From positions 3,253 to 54,848 of the forward strand of contig CAJULU010000019.1 of the NCBI GenBank assembly GCA_910587575.1: 51,596 nt of DNA, written 5' to 3'. This DNA is from an uncultured Dorea sp. (lineage in GTDB: Bacteria; Bacillota; Clostridia; Lachnospirales; Lachnospiraceae). The notes under the pieces are model-generated. The model saw nothing but the letters and a program-made list of their open reading frames with translations. It did not search any database and was not told the DNA's origin. Shown here in pieces: positions 32,317 to 40,970 of the stretch (the stretch's first letter is position 1; the number at the start of each line of letters is the position of its first letter). The translations under genes were made by a program, and so were the position numbers.

Positions 32317-32994
32317 TTATTTCTCTTTCGCATCATCCCCGAAGAAAAACCACCTGATCTTAAAATCCGAGGTTGCCGTAACCATTTCATACTCCTCCGC
32401 CGTCAGAACTTCCTTAAGCCCGTTCTTCCCTTCGTCACTAACCACGGCACAAGTCGTATCCGTAAAACACAGACCAGGATACAGAACGCACCACCAGTTA
32501 TGTCCCCGTGCCTTCCCAAGCTTAATCTTCAGCGCCTCGTACTCTCCCTGCGGGAAAAAAACATCCCCATACTGCTTATCCGGGAAATAACTGACTTCCA
32601 CTTCCGCCCTGGACTGATAGGCGTATCCCTCATCCGCAACCGTCCGGTCAGCCACATCCTCCAGATCACGCAAATGCGCTTCCACCCACGCCCTTGTCTT
32701 CCCGGCATCCGGATCTTTTGTAAGCTCCTGCTCCATATTCTCCTCCATATACGCAAGAACCGCATCCCTTACCTTCATCTTCACCGCCTGGTCCTCTTCA
32801 CTGTCACTGTTAGCCAGAACATGGAAACGCAGCACCTCTTCTGCCAGCGTCTTCTGCGTCTGCTCCATCTTCGCCTCTACCCGCTGAATCCCGCGCCCCA
32901 CACAGCTCCCCGTCAAAAGCGCCGCAACACAAATCCCAAAAACCAGACAGACAACCTGCCGAATCCTGCTGCTATAATGAAATTCCCTACTCAT
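32317..32994 (-). CDS. spoIIR: Stage II sporulation protein R
   Basis: A 225-aa protein with one N-terminal membrane/signal segment (QVVCLVFGICVAALLTGSCVG) and the SpoIIR signature LRFHVLANSDSEEDQAVKMK, then VRDAVL and GHNWWCVLYPGLCF. SpoIIR is made in the forespore under sigma-F and exported to trigger SpoIIGA processing of pro-sigma-E in the mother cell. It shows that the host is spore-forming. The ATG has AAGGAGG 8 bases upstream. I could not identify a convincing sigma-F promoter in the 160-base upstream region, though a GTATA lies there. Confidence 0.93.
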   Translation of the reverse strand: MSREFHYSSRIRQVVCLVFGICVAALLTGSCVGRGIQRVEAKMEQTQKTLAEEVLRFHVLANSDSEEDQAVKMKVRDAVLAYMEENMEQELTKDPDAGKTRAWVEAHLRDLEDVADRTVADEGYAYQSRAEVEVSYFPDKQYGDVFFPQGEYEALKIKLGKARGHNWWCVLYPGLCFTDTTCAVVSDEGKNGLKEVLTAEEYEMVTATSDFKIRWFFFGDDAKEK

Positions 32995-33118
32995 ATGTAA
33001 CTACCTCCTTATAACCACTCATTATTGTTATAAGAAGTATTCACATCCAAACCACCCTTTATACAAAATCCCTAAAATTTTCTGTTATTTACCACCCATA
33101 CACCCCTCTTCCAGTCCA

Positions 33119-33156
33119 ATAGAATTCTCTTCCCCCTGCCGCAAAGAAAATTCTAT
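33119..33156. terminator. Hairpin between gntR and spoIIR
   Basis: ATAGAATTCTCTT (33119-33131) and AAGAAAATTCTAT (33144-33156) form a 13-bp stem with one mismatch, two bases after the gntR stop. No clear T run follows on minus. Confidence 0.5.
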
Positions 33157-33158
33157 CC

Positions 33159-33830
33159 CTACCCCTTTTTCGTGCGGATTGCATCCATCACTGCCTCCAC
33201 CTGATTATCAATATGCCTGCACACAATCTCTGCCGCCCGTTCCTTATCCTTGTTCTCAATCCGCCGGATAATATCCTCATGCTCTGCCAGAAGCTGGGGA
33301 TAAGCCTCCTGCCGTTTCAGATACTCGATACGGTAGCGGTACATCTGCTCCCGCAGATTACTCAGAAGCTGGATCAGCTTCTGATTATCCGTCGCCTCAT
33401 AGATCACATCATGGAAACGCACATCCGCCTCGGCAATCTCTGTGATGTCACTGCTCTTAAGCGTCTTTCTGAACTCCTCTGCCGCCTGCTTCAGTTCTTC
33501 GATCTGCGCACTCTTAATCTTGTCACAGGTCAGCTTGACCGCCAGTTCCTCCAGAACCTTACGCACCTCCAGAACGTCCCGTAAGCTCTTCTCGGAAATA
33601 TCTGCCACCTCTGCCCCTTTCCTTGGGATCATCAGCACCAGTCCTTCCAGTTCCAGCTTACGGATTGCCTCCCGGATCGGTGTGCGGCTGACTCCCAGCT
33701 TATTGGCAAGCTGAATCTCCATCAGACGCTCCCCGGGCTTCAACTCCCCCCGGAGGATTGCCTGGCGCAGCGTGTGAAACACCACGTCCCTCAGCGGAAG
33801 ATATTCGCCCATATTGACCTTCAGTTCCAT
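33159..33830 (-). CDS. GntR-family regulator, FadR subfamily
   Basis: A 223-aa protein with an N-terminal winged HTH (PLRDVVFHTLRQAILRGELKPGERLMEIQLANKLGVSRTPIREAIRKLE, read as the GntR domain at about 12-60) and a C-terminal all-helical FCD domain (about 85-215) carrying the His/Asp residues that often bind metal or a carboxylate (DVRFHDVI). It begins 3 bases after ispE on the same strand, a frequent pairing in clostridia. The effector is unknown. A GTATAC inverted pair in the promoter of the ispE-gntR unit may be its own operator. Confidence 0.9.
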   Translation of the reverse strand: MELKVNMGEYLPLRDVVFHTLRQAILRGELKPGERLMEIQLANKLGVSRTPIREAIRKLELEGLVLMIPRKGAEVADISEKSLRDVLEVRKVLEELAVKLTCDKIKSAQIEELKQAAEEFRKTLKSSDITEIAEADVRFHDVIYEATDNQKLIQLLSNLREQMYRYRIEYLKRQEAYPQLLAEHEDIIRRIENKDKERAAEIVCRHIDNQVEAVMDAIRTKKG

Positions 33831-33833
33831 CCC

Positions 33834-34709
33834 TTATCTCCTCCTCGTATTGTGTACGCCGGTCACGTATGTCTGCCTGGCAAGCTGCATTTCCCGGATG
33901 CAAAACGCCGCTTTCTTCGCCTTCCTTTTATCATCAAACACCCCGAAGACCGTAGGCCCGCTGCCGCTCATCATGGCATTAAGGGCGCCATTTTTTTTCA
34001 TGACCGTCTTAATCTCATGAATCACCGGATAAACCTCCACCGTAACCGTCTCCAGAACATTGCCCATGCTGGAAGCCACTTTGTAAAGATTCCGTCCCTT
34101 AAGTCCATCGATAATCCCGTCGATATCCGGGTGTTCCACAATCTCATGGGCATCCAGTTTCTCATATACCAGCTTCGTGGAAACGCTGACGGACGGCTTT
34201 GCCAGCAGCACAAAGCACTTCGGCACAGGCGGCAGGGGCGTCAGAATCTCTCCGATTCCTTCCGCAAGCACGGTTCCCCTCATGATACAGTACGGAACAT
34301 CCGCCCCAAGCTGTACGCCTCTGTCCATCAGTTCCCTCTGGGACAGCCCCAGGGAAAACATACGGTTCATCCCAAACAGGACCGCCGCCGCATTGGAACT
34401 GCCCCCAGCCATTCCGGCAGCCACCGGAATATGTTTATCCAGTATGATCTTTACGCCTTCCCGTATTCCGAATTCCTTCATTAATAGATCTGCCGCCCGG
34501 TAGGCCAGGTTATTTTCGTTCACAGGCAGATAGAACAGATTTGTCGTAAGCCGGATTCCCGGTTCCTTCGTCTTCACCATCCAGATCTGGTCATAGAGGT
34601 AAACCGTCTGCATGACCATCCGTACGTCATGATATCCATTTTCCCGCCTGCCCAGTACATCCAGGCCCAGATTAATCTTCCCAAGTGCTTTCAGTTCTAA
34701 CTTATCCAT
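33834..34709 (-). CDS. ispE: 4-diphosphocytidyl-2-C-methyl-D-erythritol kinase
   Basis: A 291-aa GHMP kinase. The substrate-binding start KINLGLDVLGRRENGYHDV (10-28), the ATP loop PVAAGMAGGSSNAAAVL (about 94-110) and the C-terminal MMSGSGPTVFGVF (about 245-257) are all present. It phosphorylates CDP-ME in the MEP isoprenoid pathway. It is the first gene of a two-gene unit with gntR. Its promoter lies within the 3' end of the upstream sipL-like gene. Confidence 0.95.
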   Translation of the reverse strand: MDKLELKALGKINLGLDVLGRRENGYHDVRMVMQTVYLYDQIWMVKTKEPGIRLTTNLFYLPVNENNLAYRAADLLMKEFGIREGVKIILDKHIPVAAGMAGGSSNAAAVLFGMNRMFSLGLSQRELMDRGVQLGADVPYCIMRGTVLAEGIGEILTPLPPVPKCFVLLAKPSVSVSTKLVYEKLDAHEIVEHPDIDGIIDGLKGRNLYKVASSMGNVLETVTVEVYPVIHEIKTVMKKNGALNAMMSGSGPTVFGVFDDKRKAKKAAFCIREMQLARQTYVTGVHNTRRR

Positions 34710-34727
34710 CGGTTTTCTCCTTGTATC

Positions 34728-34775
34728 CTGTATACAGTGTACCTATAGTATACTCATATTTTCCTTAAAAATCAA
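34728..34775 (-). promoter_or_regulatory. Promoter and palindromic site upstream of ispE-gntR
   Basis: On minus TTGATT (34770-34775), 17 bp, TATACT (34747-34752). The -10 is part of GTATAC (34748-34753), and a second GTATAC lies inside the perfect palindrome CTGTATACAG (34728-34737), 12 bases away. The pair resembles a dimeric operator for the GntR protein. Confidence 0.55.
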
Positions 34776-36302
34776 TATCCTGTCGCCGGCTTTTATTTCT
34801 TCCGAAGGCAGTTCGTTCACCTCCATGATTCCCTCCACCGTTGTATTATATTTCTTTGCCAGATCCCACAGAAGGTCTCCGTCACGGACAATGTAGCCTG
34901 TAATGCCCGGCCGCTTCTCCATCTCTTCCATATCAAACGGCGTGAATTCAACTTCCCTTATATTCTTTATGCAGACCGGCTCCTTCAGGAAACTATGGAA
35001 TGCCAGAACCGCCTTGATCTCAATCTCATCCGTCCCCAGAAGACCGATGGACAGCTGTTCTACCGCAGAGGTCAGGCCGTAAGTCATATGCTCTGCTGTC
35101 TCATTGCTTTCCAGAAGATAGGAAAAGGGAACCATCCCCTGCCAGGTATCAAAAGGAATGGCGTCATCCGCCTTGACATACAGGAAACTGATGTGAAGCA
35201 CCCCTTCAATCTGAAGTCCCCCTTCGGCTGCCTCGGTGTGTTCGATCTGGATCCTTGCGCTGCTGTGGCAGATCTGCAGAATGTCGTCCTTGATCTCCGG
35301 CAGTGACAACTGCTCTGCCACCTTGCATTTGGAATGGTTCTGCAGAAGCAGGCGTTCCATCTGCTCCTCCGTAATCTTCGGCGTACAGATCTGATCCAGC
35401 GAATATGCATCCGCCAGGATCTCAAGCCTTTCTTCTTCATATACGGTCAGCCGTATCTCCAGGGTGGCCTCCACGCCGATCAGCCGCATTTCCCCGTCCT
35501 CGTCCATCCTCACATCAATGTTCACATCCGTAAGTTCCGGGAAAATCTGATGATACATCTTATCCTGGGCCCCGTAACACTCGATACGCCCCTCGTAAGG
35601 TACCGTCTGCTCTATCCAGTCCGTTTTCCCGTCCAGAGATTCGTAGAAACAGAACAAAAGCAGTTCTCCCTGGATTTTCAGTTCATCCGCCTCAAGGCGG
35701 GTATCCAGCTTCCGGCTCGTCACCTCCGTCCAGAGCAGGGTGCCGATATTCTCCTTCGTCCCGCCTATGGACACCTCTTCTTTGATCCGGTAGGTATCCT
35801 TCATGGCAGCAAATACCTTGAGGAATTCTTTGCTCTCAAACCTCTTGTACAGGGGCCGTTCACAGTCAATATCCGTGGTAAGTTCCGTCTCGTGCTTTCC
35901 CTCCGAGCAGACCGTAAGCTCTGCCAGCGTTTTGATACTGAGTTTCCGGGAATGGATCGCCGTGACTGTCATATCTGCACTTGAGGACTGTACGAACAGA
36001 TTCCCCACCGGCTCCTGCTCTAAGTAAATCATTTCCTCGAAAGGAATCCTGCCCTCCAGACACGAAAGCCTGGTCTCCCCCTCGTCCGTCACGTAAAGCA
36101 CCTTGAAATTCAGTTTTCCCGATACTTTTATGTAATTCTCCACCACCTTCATATCTTCCACGGTGAGCGTCCCTTCTCCTAAGATGACCTTCTTCACGTC
36201 GCTTTTGGCATCTGGTACATTATAGTCATCGTCAATGTAAAACTGATCGGTGATCCTGTTTCCCGTCCTGTAAGTCTGCATCTGTCTGGTTACATATTCC
36301 AT
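34743..36302 (-). CDS. SipL-like spore morphogenesis protein (DUF3794 repeats plus LysM)
   Basis: A 519-aa protein with DUF3794 domains (about 40-150, 170-300 and 320-450; recurring V-E-G-x-L and acidic strands) and a C-terminal LysM domain (about 465-513, GYIVRDGDLLWDLAKKYNTTVEGIMEVNEL, quoted as two halves GYIVRDGDLLWDLAKKYN and TTVEGIMEVNEL). C. difficile SipL has this layout, binds SpoIVA and is needed for coat assembly. The start is placed at MEYVTRQ (36302) because GGAGG precedes it; the longer frame overlaps the PrcB-like gene. Confidence 0.85.
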   Translation of the reverse strand: MEYVTRQMQTYRTGNRITDQFYIDDDYNVPDAKSDVKKVILGEGTLTVEDMKVVENYIKVSGKLNFKVLYVTDEGETRLSCLEGRIPFEEMIYLEQEPVGNLFVQSSSADMTVTAIHSRKLSIKTLAELTVCSEGKHETELTTDIDCERPLYKRFESKEFLKVFAAMKDTYRIKEEVSIGGTKENIGTLLWTEVTSRKLDTRLEADELKIQGELLLFCFYESLDGKTDWIEQTVPYEGRIECYGAQDKMYHQIFPELTDVNIDVRMDEDGEMRLIGVEATLEIRLTVYEEERLEILADAYSLDQICTPKITEEQMERLLLQNHSKCKVAEQLSLPEIKDDILQICHSSARIQIEHTEAAEGGLQIEGVLHISFLYVKADDAIPFDTWQGMVPFSYLLESNETAEHMTYGLTSAVEQLSIGLLGTDEIEIKAVLAFHSFLKEPVCIKNIREVEFTPFDMEEMEKRPGITGYIVRDGDLLWDLAKKYNTTVEGIMEVNELPSEEIKAGDRILIFKENMSIL

Positions 36303-36312
36303 GCTTTCCCTC

Positions 36313-36720
36313 CTACTCAAATTCAATCTGCTTATCTGTATATTCCATCTTTATCACCACATAAGGGTATGTTTTCTTCTTCAGAATCTTCTCCTCTTTC
36401 CCCGGCCCTAACAGACTGGTCCCGATCCGTATCTCCTGCTCCGTCTCGAAACACTGATCCACGGTCACACTGTATCCGCTGGTCTCCTGGACTCCGTAGC
36501 CTCTGGCAGCATAGAGATATCCCTTGTCGCCAAAGCAAAGCTTCATCTGTCCTTCTTTTTCTTCTTCAATCCGGGCAAGAAATTCTTCGGGAACATCTTC
36601 CCGGTCAACCACGGTAAATTCGATATTCCTTATTTTCTCATGATCCGTCTTTCCTGCGGCACACGCCCCAAGCAGCAGTATGAGAAGCGGCAGCGCCAAA
36701 AAAGTGTAATATTTCTTCAT
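36313..36720 (-). CDS. PrcB-like lipoprotein
   Basis: A 135-aa predicted lipoprotein: signal segment MKKYYTFLALPLLILLLGAC with lipobox LGAC (Cys20). The mature part (about 40-130) has the PrcB C-terminal domain pattern: an E-F-T-V strand, EGQMKLCFGDKGYLYAARGYG and YPYVVIKMEY. PrcB is an accessory of a surface protease complex in Treponema; the function of clostridial homologues is unknown. The gene precedes the sipL-like gene by 10 bases, suggesting joint expression, perhaps in sporulation. Confidence 0.7.
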   Translation of the reverse strand: MKKYYTFLALPLLILLLGACAAGKTDHEKIRNIEFTVVDREDVPEEFLARIEEEKEGQMKLCFGDKGYLYAARGYGVQETSGYSVTVDQCFETEQEIRIGTSLLGPGKEEKILKKKTYPYVVIKMEYTDKQIEFE

Positions 36721-36787
36721 GAGAACCTCTTGTCAATGCATTTTCATATATTCTCTTTACATCATACACACCAAGTCTAGGAAAAAT

Positions 36788-36806
36788 TACAAATTTGTAG
36801 TATAAT
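36788..36806 (+). promoter_or_regulatory. Promoter-proximal palindrome upstream of malQ
   Basis: TACAAATTTGTA (36788-36799) is a perfect 12-bp palindrome lying directly before a consensus -10 TATAAT (36801-36806). The -35 is weak, so an activator or repressor may act here. Confidence 0.5.
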
Positions 36807-36849
36807 TGGATTTATTAGTGACCAAGAACATGAATGAAGGAGATTTTTT

Positions 36850-38664
36850 ATGAAAAATAATGAACGACTTTCAGGGATTCTGCTGCATCCAACCTCCCTT
36901 CCCTCTCCTTATGGGATTGGGGATCTGGGGGCAGCCGCATACAGATTCGTGGATTTTCTCGAGAAGGCGGGACAGCATTTGTGGCAGATCCTTCCTCTGA
37001 CGCATACCGGATACGGCGACTCTCCTTATCAGAGTTTTTCCGCCTACGCAGGACAGCCGCTTCTGATCAGCCCAGACCATTTAAAGGAACTTGGCCTGGT
37101 GGATGCTGCCGGCCTTGCAGACGTGCCCCCTGGCTGCCCCGAAGCAGTGGACTATGGAGCCATCATTCCCTGGAAACAGTCTGTGTATGAGAAGGCCTAT
37201 ACTCGTTTCCTGGATGCAAGCCCCAGACGGCTTCCTCTTTACACCGAGTTTCTGGATTTTGTCCAGGCAGAAAAAGACTGGCTTGACGACTACGCCCTGT
37301 TCATGGCGTGTAAATCGGTGAACGGCGGGGTAAGCTGGCTTGAATGGGAAGACAAATACCGTATGCCCACCCCGGAATTTAAGGAAAAGCTGCGAGGTAC
37401 CCTGAAGGAACAGATCGGATTCTATCAGTTCCTGCAGTTTATCTTCTATAAAGAATGGATGCATCTGAAATCCTACGCCAATGACCACGGCGTACGGATC
37501 ATCGGAGATATTCCGATCTTTGTATCCATGGACAGTGCGGACGTCTGGGCGAACCAGCATCTGTTCCAGCTTGATACCAAAGGATTCCCGCTCAGAGTCG
37601 CCGGGGTTCCGCCGGATTATTTTTCTGCCACCGGGCAGTTATGGGGCAATCCGCTGTATGACTGGGAGGCTCACGAGAAAGAGGGATTCTCCTGGTGGAT
37701 TTCCCGCATCCGGCATCAGCTGAAGTCGCTGGATATCCTGCGGATTGACCATTTCCGCGGATTTGAGTCATACTGGGCCGTCCCTTACGGCGAAGAGACT
37801 GCCATTCATGGAAAATGGGTTCCTGCGCCCGGATATGAATTGTTCCGTGCCATTCAGGAAGCTCTGGGCGACGAGCTTCCGATTATCGCAGAAGACTTAG
37901 GGATTATCACGCCAGAGGTGGATGCACTGAGACAGGAATTCCATTTCCCCGGCATGAAGGTGCTGCAGTTCGCTTTCGATAATCTGGGTGAGAATAATTA
38001 CCTTCCTTACCGTTTTACCACCCCGGACTGTGTGTGCTACACGGGAACCCACGACAATGATACGACCCTGGGATGGTACCGGACCTTAAGCCCGGAATGC
38101 CAGCAAAGAATCCGGCGGTATATCCGCTGTACCGATGACGATACGAGAATCAGCCGGGAGATGATTGCCGCTGCGCTTGGAAGCATTGCAGGCTATGTGA
38201 TCTTCCCGCTCCAGGATGTGCTGGGCTACGGCTCTTCGGCAAGGATGAACACCCCCGGAACTGCTTCGGGCAACTGGAGCTGGCGTTTTACGGAAGGGGC
38301 TCTCCGGGAGGAACTGGCCCAGGCTCTGCGGGAGGATACCCTGTTATATGGAAGATACCATATGCCAGAGCCGGCAGCGGAAGAACCGGCAAAAGAGGAA
38401 ACACTGGCGGGGAACCATTCCCTGGATGAAAAGACTGCTCCGGCCGGGAATGATTCCCCAGCCGGGAAAGACACTTTGGCCGGGAATGATTCCCTGGATG
38501 GGAAGAAAACTTTGACTGAGAGAACTTCCCCAGATGGAAAGACTGTTTTGGCCAAGGGAGCTTCCATGGAAGGGCAGGACACTTTGGCCGATTCTGCAGC
38601 AGATGGGACATCCGATGGGACTGCTGCCAAAGGCAGCCTCTTGAATGGAGGAGACGACAGATGA
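36850..38664 (+). CDS. malQ: 4-alpha-glucanotransferase with repetitive C-terminal tail
   Basis: The first 506 residues are a complete GH77 amylomaltase: SGILLHPTSLPSPYGIGDLG at 9-28, the catalytic nucleophile region ILRIDHFRGFESYW (about 297-310), the acid IAEDLGIITPEVDAL (about 345) and CYTGTHDNDTTLGWY (about 398). It transfers maltosyl units in glycogen or maltodextrin metabolism. Residues 507-604 are an unusual hydrophilic tail containing five degenerate 12-residue repeats (519-578, for example LAGNDSLDGKKT). The tail has no known domain and its end also carries the GGAGG ribosome site of plsC; stop and plsC start overlap (ATGA). GGAG lies 7 bases before the ATG. Confidence 0.92.
   Translation: MKNNERLSGILLHPTSLPSPYGIGDLGAAAYRFVDFLEKAGQHLWQILPLTHTGYGDSPYQSFSAYAGQPLLISPDHLKELGLVDAAGLADVPPGCPEAVDYGAIIPWKQSVYEKAYTRFLDASPRRLPLYTEFLDFVQAEKDWLDDYALFMACKSVNGGVSWLEWEDKYRMPTPEFKEKLRGTLKEQIGFYQFLQFIFYKEWMHLKSYANDHGVRIIGDIPIFVSMDSADVWANQHLFQLDTKGFPLRVAGVPPDYFSATGQLWGNPLYDWEAHEKEGFSWWISRIRHQLKSLDILRIDHFRGFESYWAVPYGEETAIHGKWVPAPGYELFRAIQEALGDELPIIAEDLGIITPEVDALRQEFHFPGMKVLQFAFDNLGENNYLPYRFTTPDCVCYTGTHDNDTTLGWYRTLSPECQQRIRRYIRCTDDDTRISREMIAAALGSIAGYVIFPLQDVLGYGSSARMNTPGTASGNWSWRFTEGALREELAQALREDTLLYGRYHMPEPAAEEPAKEETLAGNHSLDEKTAPAGNDSPAGKDTLAGNDSLDGKKTLTERTSPDGKTVLAKGASMEGQDTLADSAADGTSDGTAAKGSLLNGGDDR
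38404..38583 (+). repeat. Five degenerate 36-bp tandem repeats in the malQ tail
   Basis: The repeats encode LAGNHSLDEKTA, PAGNDSPAGKDT, LAGNDSLDGKKT, LTERTSPDGKTV and LAKGASMEGQDT. The frame is kept through all copies. The middle units are most alike at DNA level (GGGAATGATTCCC recurs). Confidence 0.8.
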
Positions 38665-39407
38665 TCCGGTTTATATTTCTAGTCCTCTTCCTCTTTGGCT
38701 TCCTGCTCTTTGGAATCCCTATGCTGGTGATTGAATGGCTTCTTAGCAGATGTATGAAAAATTTTAATCAAGAGGCCAGTGACTACCGCTGTCTGCGTGT
38801 CGTGCAATGGGCATTCCGGGTGATCCTGTGGATTACCGGAGTGGACGTGACCGTAATCGGCGAAGAAAACGTACCGGATGAACCGGTACTCTTCATCGCC
38901 AATCACAGAAGCTATTTTGACATCCTGCTGACTTATTCCCGCTGCAGACGGCTGACAGGATACGTTGCCAAGAAAGAGATGCTGCGCTACCCCATCCTCA
39001 GGGACTGGATGAAACGCCTGTACTGCCTCTTCCTTGACCGGGACAATCCGAAAGAGGGGCTGAAAAGCATTCTGGAAGCCATTGACCACATCAAAAACGG
39101 AATTTCCATCTGTATTTTCCCGGAAGGAACCCGCAATGACGGGGAGGAACTCAGTATGCTTCCGTTCCACAGCGGTTCCTTCAAGATTGCAGAAAAATCC
39201 GGCTGCGCCATTGTTCCGATCAGTCTGAACAACACACACACCATGTTTGAGCAGCACATTCCAAGGATTGAGAAGACTCATGTGGTGATTGAATATGGCA
39301 GGCCCATTTATCCCAAAGAGATGGATAAGGAAGCCCGCAAACGGATCGCCCCTTATTGCCAGGACTTAATCCAGGAAACCATTAACCGTAACCAGACACT
39401 GGTGTAA
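38661..39407 (+). CDS. plsC: 1-acyl-sn-glycerol-3-phosphate acyltransferase
   Basis: A 248-aa membrane-associated acyltransferase with an N-terminal hydrophobic segment (IFLVLFLFGFLLFGIPMLVI), the NHRSYFD (HX4D) catalytic motif at about 77-83 and FPEGTRN at about 153-159. It acylates lysophosphatidic acid in phospholipid synthesis. The start overlaps the malQ stop by four bases (ATGA), so translation is coupled. Confidence 0.92.
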   Translation: MIRFIFLVLFLFGFLLFGIPMLVIEWLLSRCMKNFNQEASDYRCLRVVQWAFRVILWITGVDVTVIGEENVPDEPVLFIANHRSYFDILLTYSRCRRLTGYVAKKEMLRYPILRDWMKRLYCLFLDRDNPKEGLKSILEAIDHIKNGISICIFPEGTRNDGEELSMLPFHSGSFKIAEKSGCAIVPISLNNTHTMFEQHIPRIEKTHVVIEYGRPIYPKEMDKEARKRIAPYCQDLIQETINRNQTLV

Positions 39408-39431
39408 ATGCGGGTTTATCAGACGCAGCAT

Positions 39432-39460
39432 TTTACATTTACTCTTGCAAGTGCTATAAT
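39432..39460 (+). promoter_or_regulatory. Strong predicted promoter for nicotinate phosphoribosyltransferase
   Basis: TTTACA (39432-39437), 17 bp, extended TGC-TATAAT (39455-39460), 40 bases before the start at 39501. Confidence 0.75.
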
Positions 39461-39500
39461 AGAACAAATTCACTTGACAATCAAAGGAGCAGAAGCAAAA

Positions 39501-40955
39501 ATGAACAGACAAGATTTAACTTTGCTGACAGACCTCTACGAATTGACCATGATGCAGGGATACTATGCGAAGGGCCAGCACGAAAAGGTTATTTTCGATG
39601 TATTTTTCCGGCAGAACCCGTGCAATAACGGCTATTCCGTCTGTGCCGGGCTTGAACAGGTAATCCAGTATATCAAGAATCTTAACTTTACTTATGAGGA
39701 TGTGGACTATCTGCGGGGGCTTGGCATATTCAGCGAAGATTTTCTCCAATATCTGAGCGGCTTCCATTTCAGCGGAGATATCTACGCCATTCCCGAGGGA
39801 ACGGTGGTATTTCCAAAGGAGCCCTTACTGAAAGTAATTGCGCCCATCATGGAAGCACAACTGGTAGAGACGGCCATACTGAACATCGTCAACCACCAGT
39901 CGCTCATTGCCACCAAGACCTCCCGCATCGTGTTCGCCGCTTCCGGGGATGGAATCATGGAATTCGGCCTCAGGCGCGCCCAGGGACCGGATGCCGGGCT
40001 ATACGGCGCAAGGGCGGCAATCATCGGCGGGTGCGTGGGGACTTCCAACGTCCTGGCCGGACGGCTTTTTGACGTTCCTGTGATGGGAACCCACGCACAC
40101 AGCTGGATTATGAGTTTTCCCGATGAATACACGGCATTCAGGACTTATGCGGAGATGTACCGGGATAACTGCACCCTCCTGGTAGACACCTATGACACGT
40201 TAAAGTCCGGCGTTCCCAACGCCATCCGTGTATTCCAGGAGTTCCGCAATGCCGGAAAATCTTTCAAAAAATACGGAATCCGCCTGGACAGCGGAGATCT
40301 TGCCTACCTGTCCAAAGAGGCCCGCAAGATGCTTGATGCCGCCGGTTTCCCGGATGCTTCCATCTGCGCATCCAACGACCTGGACGAGTATCTTCTGCAC
40401 GACCTGAAGATCCAGGGGGCTGCCATCGACTCCTGGGGCGTCGGAACGAACCTCATTACCTCCAAGGACAACCCGTCTTTCGGCGGTGTGTACAAGCTGG
40501 CCGCCATCCAGAACGAGGCGGGGGAATTCGTCCCCAAGATAAAAATCTCCGAAAACACGGAGAAAATCACCAATCCTGGTAACAAAACCATTTTTAGAAT
40601 CTATGATAAAACAACAGGAAAGGTAAAGGCAGATCTCATCTGCTTTGCAGAGGAAACATTCGATACCAGTGAAGATATGCTCCTGTTTGACCCCATCGAG
40701 ACCTGGAAGAAAACAAAGCTGCCAGGCGGCTCTTACACCATGCGGGAGATTCTTGTACCAGTCTTTAAAAACGGCGAATGTATCTACCAGTCGCCTTCCG
40801 TGACAGAGATTGCGGATTACTGCCGGCGTGAGAAAAAGACTTTGTGGGATGAGACAAAGCGTCTTTTCTATCCCCACCAGGTCTACGTCGATCTGTCGCC
40901 AAAACTTTACGAAGTGAAGAAAACTCTGCTGAATCAGATGAGCATTACCGAATAG
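39501..40955 (+). CDS. pncB: Nicotinate phosphoribosyltransferase
   Basis: A 484-aa enzyme starting MNRQDLTLLTDLYELTMMQGYY, the usual start of the Gram-positive NAPRTase group. Further motifs: FGLRRAQGPDAG (about 155-166), GTHAHSWIMSF (about 195-205) and IRLDSGDLAYLS (about 257-268). It makes nicotinate mononucleotide from nicotinate and PRPP in NAD salvage. The open frame extends back to 39408, but the promoter lies inside that extension and AAAGGAG precedes the ATG at 39501. Confidence 0.93.
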   Translation: MNRQDLTLLTDLYELTMMQGYYAKGQHEKVIFDVFFRQNPCNNGYSVCAGLEQVIQYIKNLNFTYEDVDYLRGLGIFSEDFLQYLSGFHFSGDIYAIPEGTVVFPKEPLLKVIAPIMEAQLVETAILNIVNHQSLIATKTSRIVFAASGDGIMEFGLRRAQGPDAGLYGARAAIIGGCVGTSNVLAGRLFDVPVMGTHAHSWIMSFPDEYTAFRTYAEMYRDNCTLLVDTYDTLKSGVPNAIRVFQEFRNAGKSFKKYGIRLDSGDLAYLSKEARKMLDAAGFPDASICASNDLDEYLLHDLKIQGAAIDSWGVGTNLITSKDNPSFGGVYKLAAIQNEAGEFVPKIKISENTEKITNPGNKTIFRIYDKTTGKVKADLICFAEETFDTSEDMLLFDPIETWKKTKLPGGSYTMREILVPVFKNGECIYQSPSVTEIADYCRREKKTLWDETKRLFYPHQVYVDLSPKLYEVKKTLLNQMSITE

Positions 40956-40970
40956 AAGGAGACTTTTTGT

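Noticed and set aside
33001..33118. Sigma-F promoter for spoIIR
   Set aside because: A GTATA is present, but no acceptable -10 at the right spacing, so I do not annotate it.
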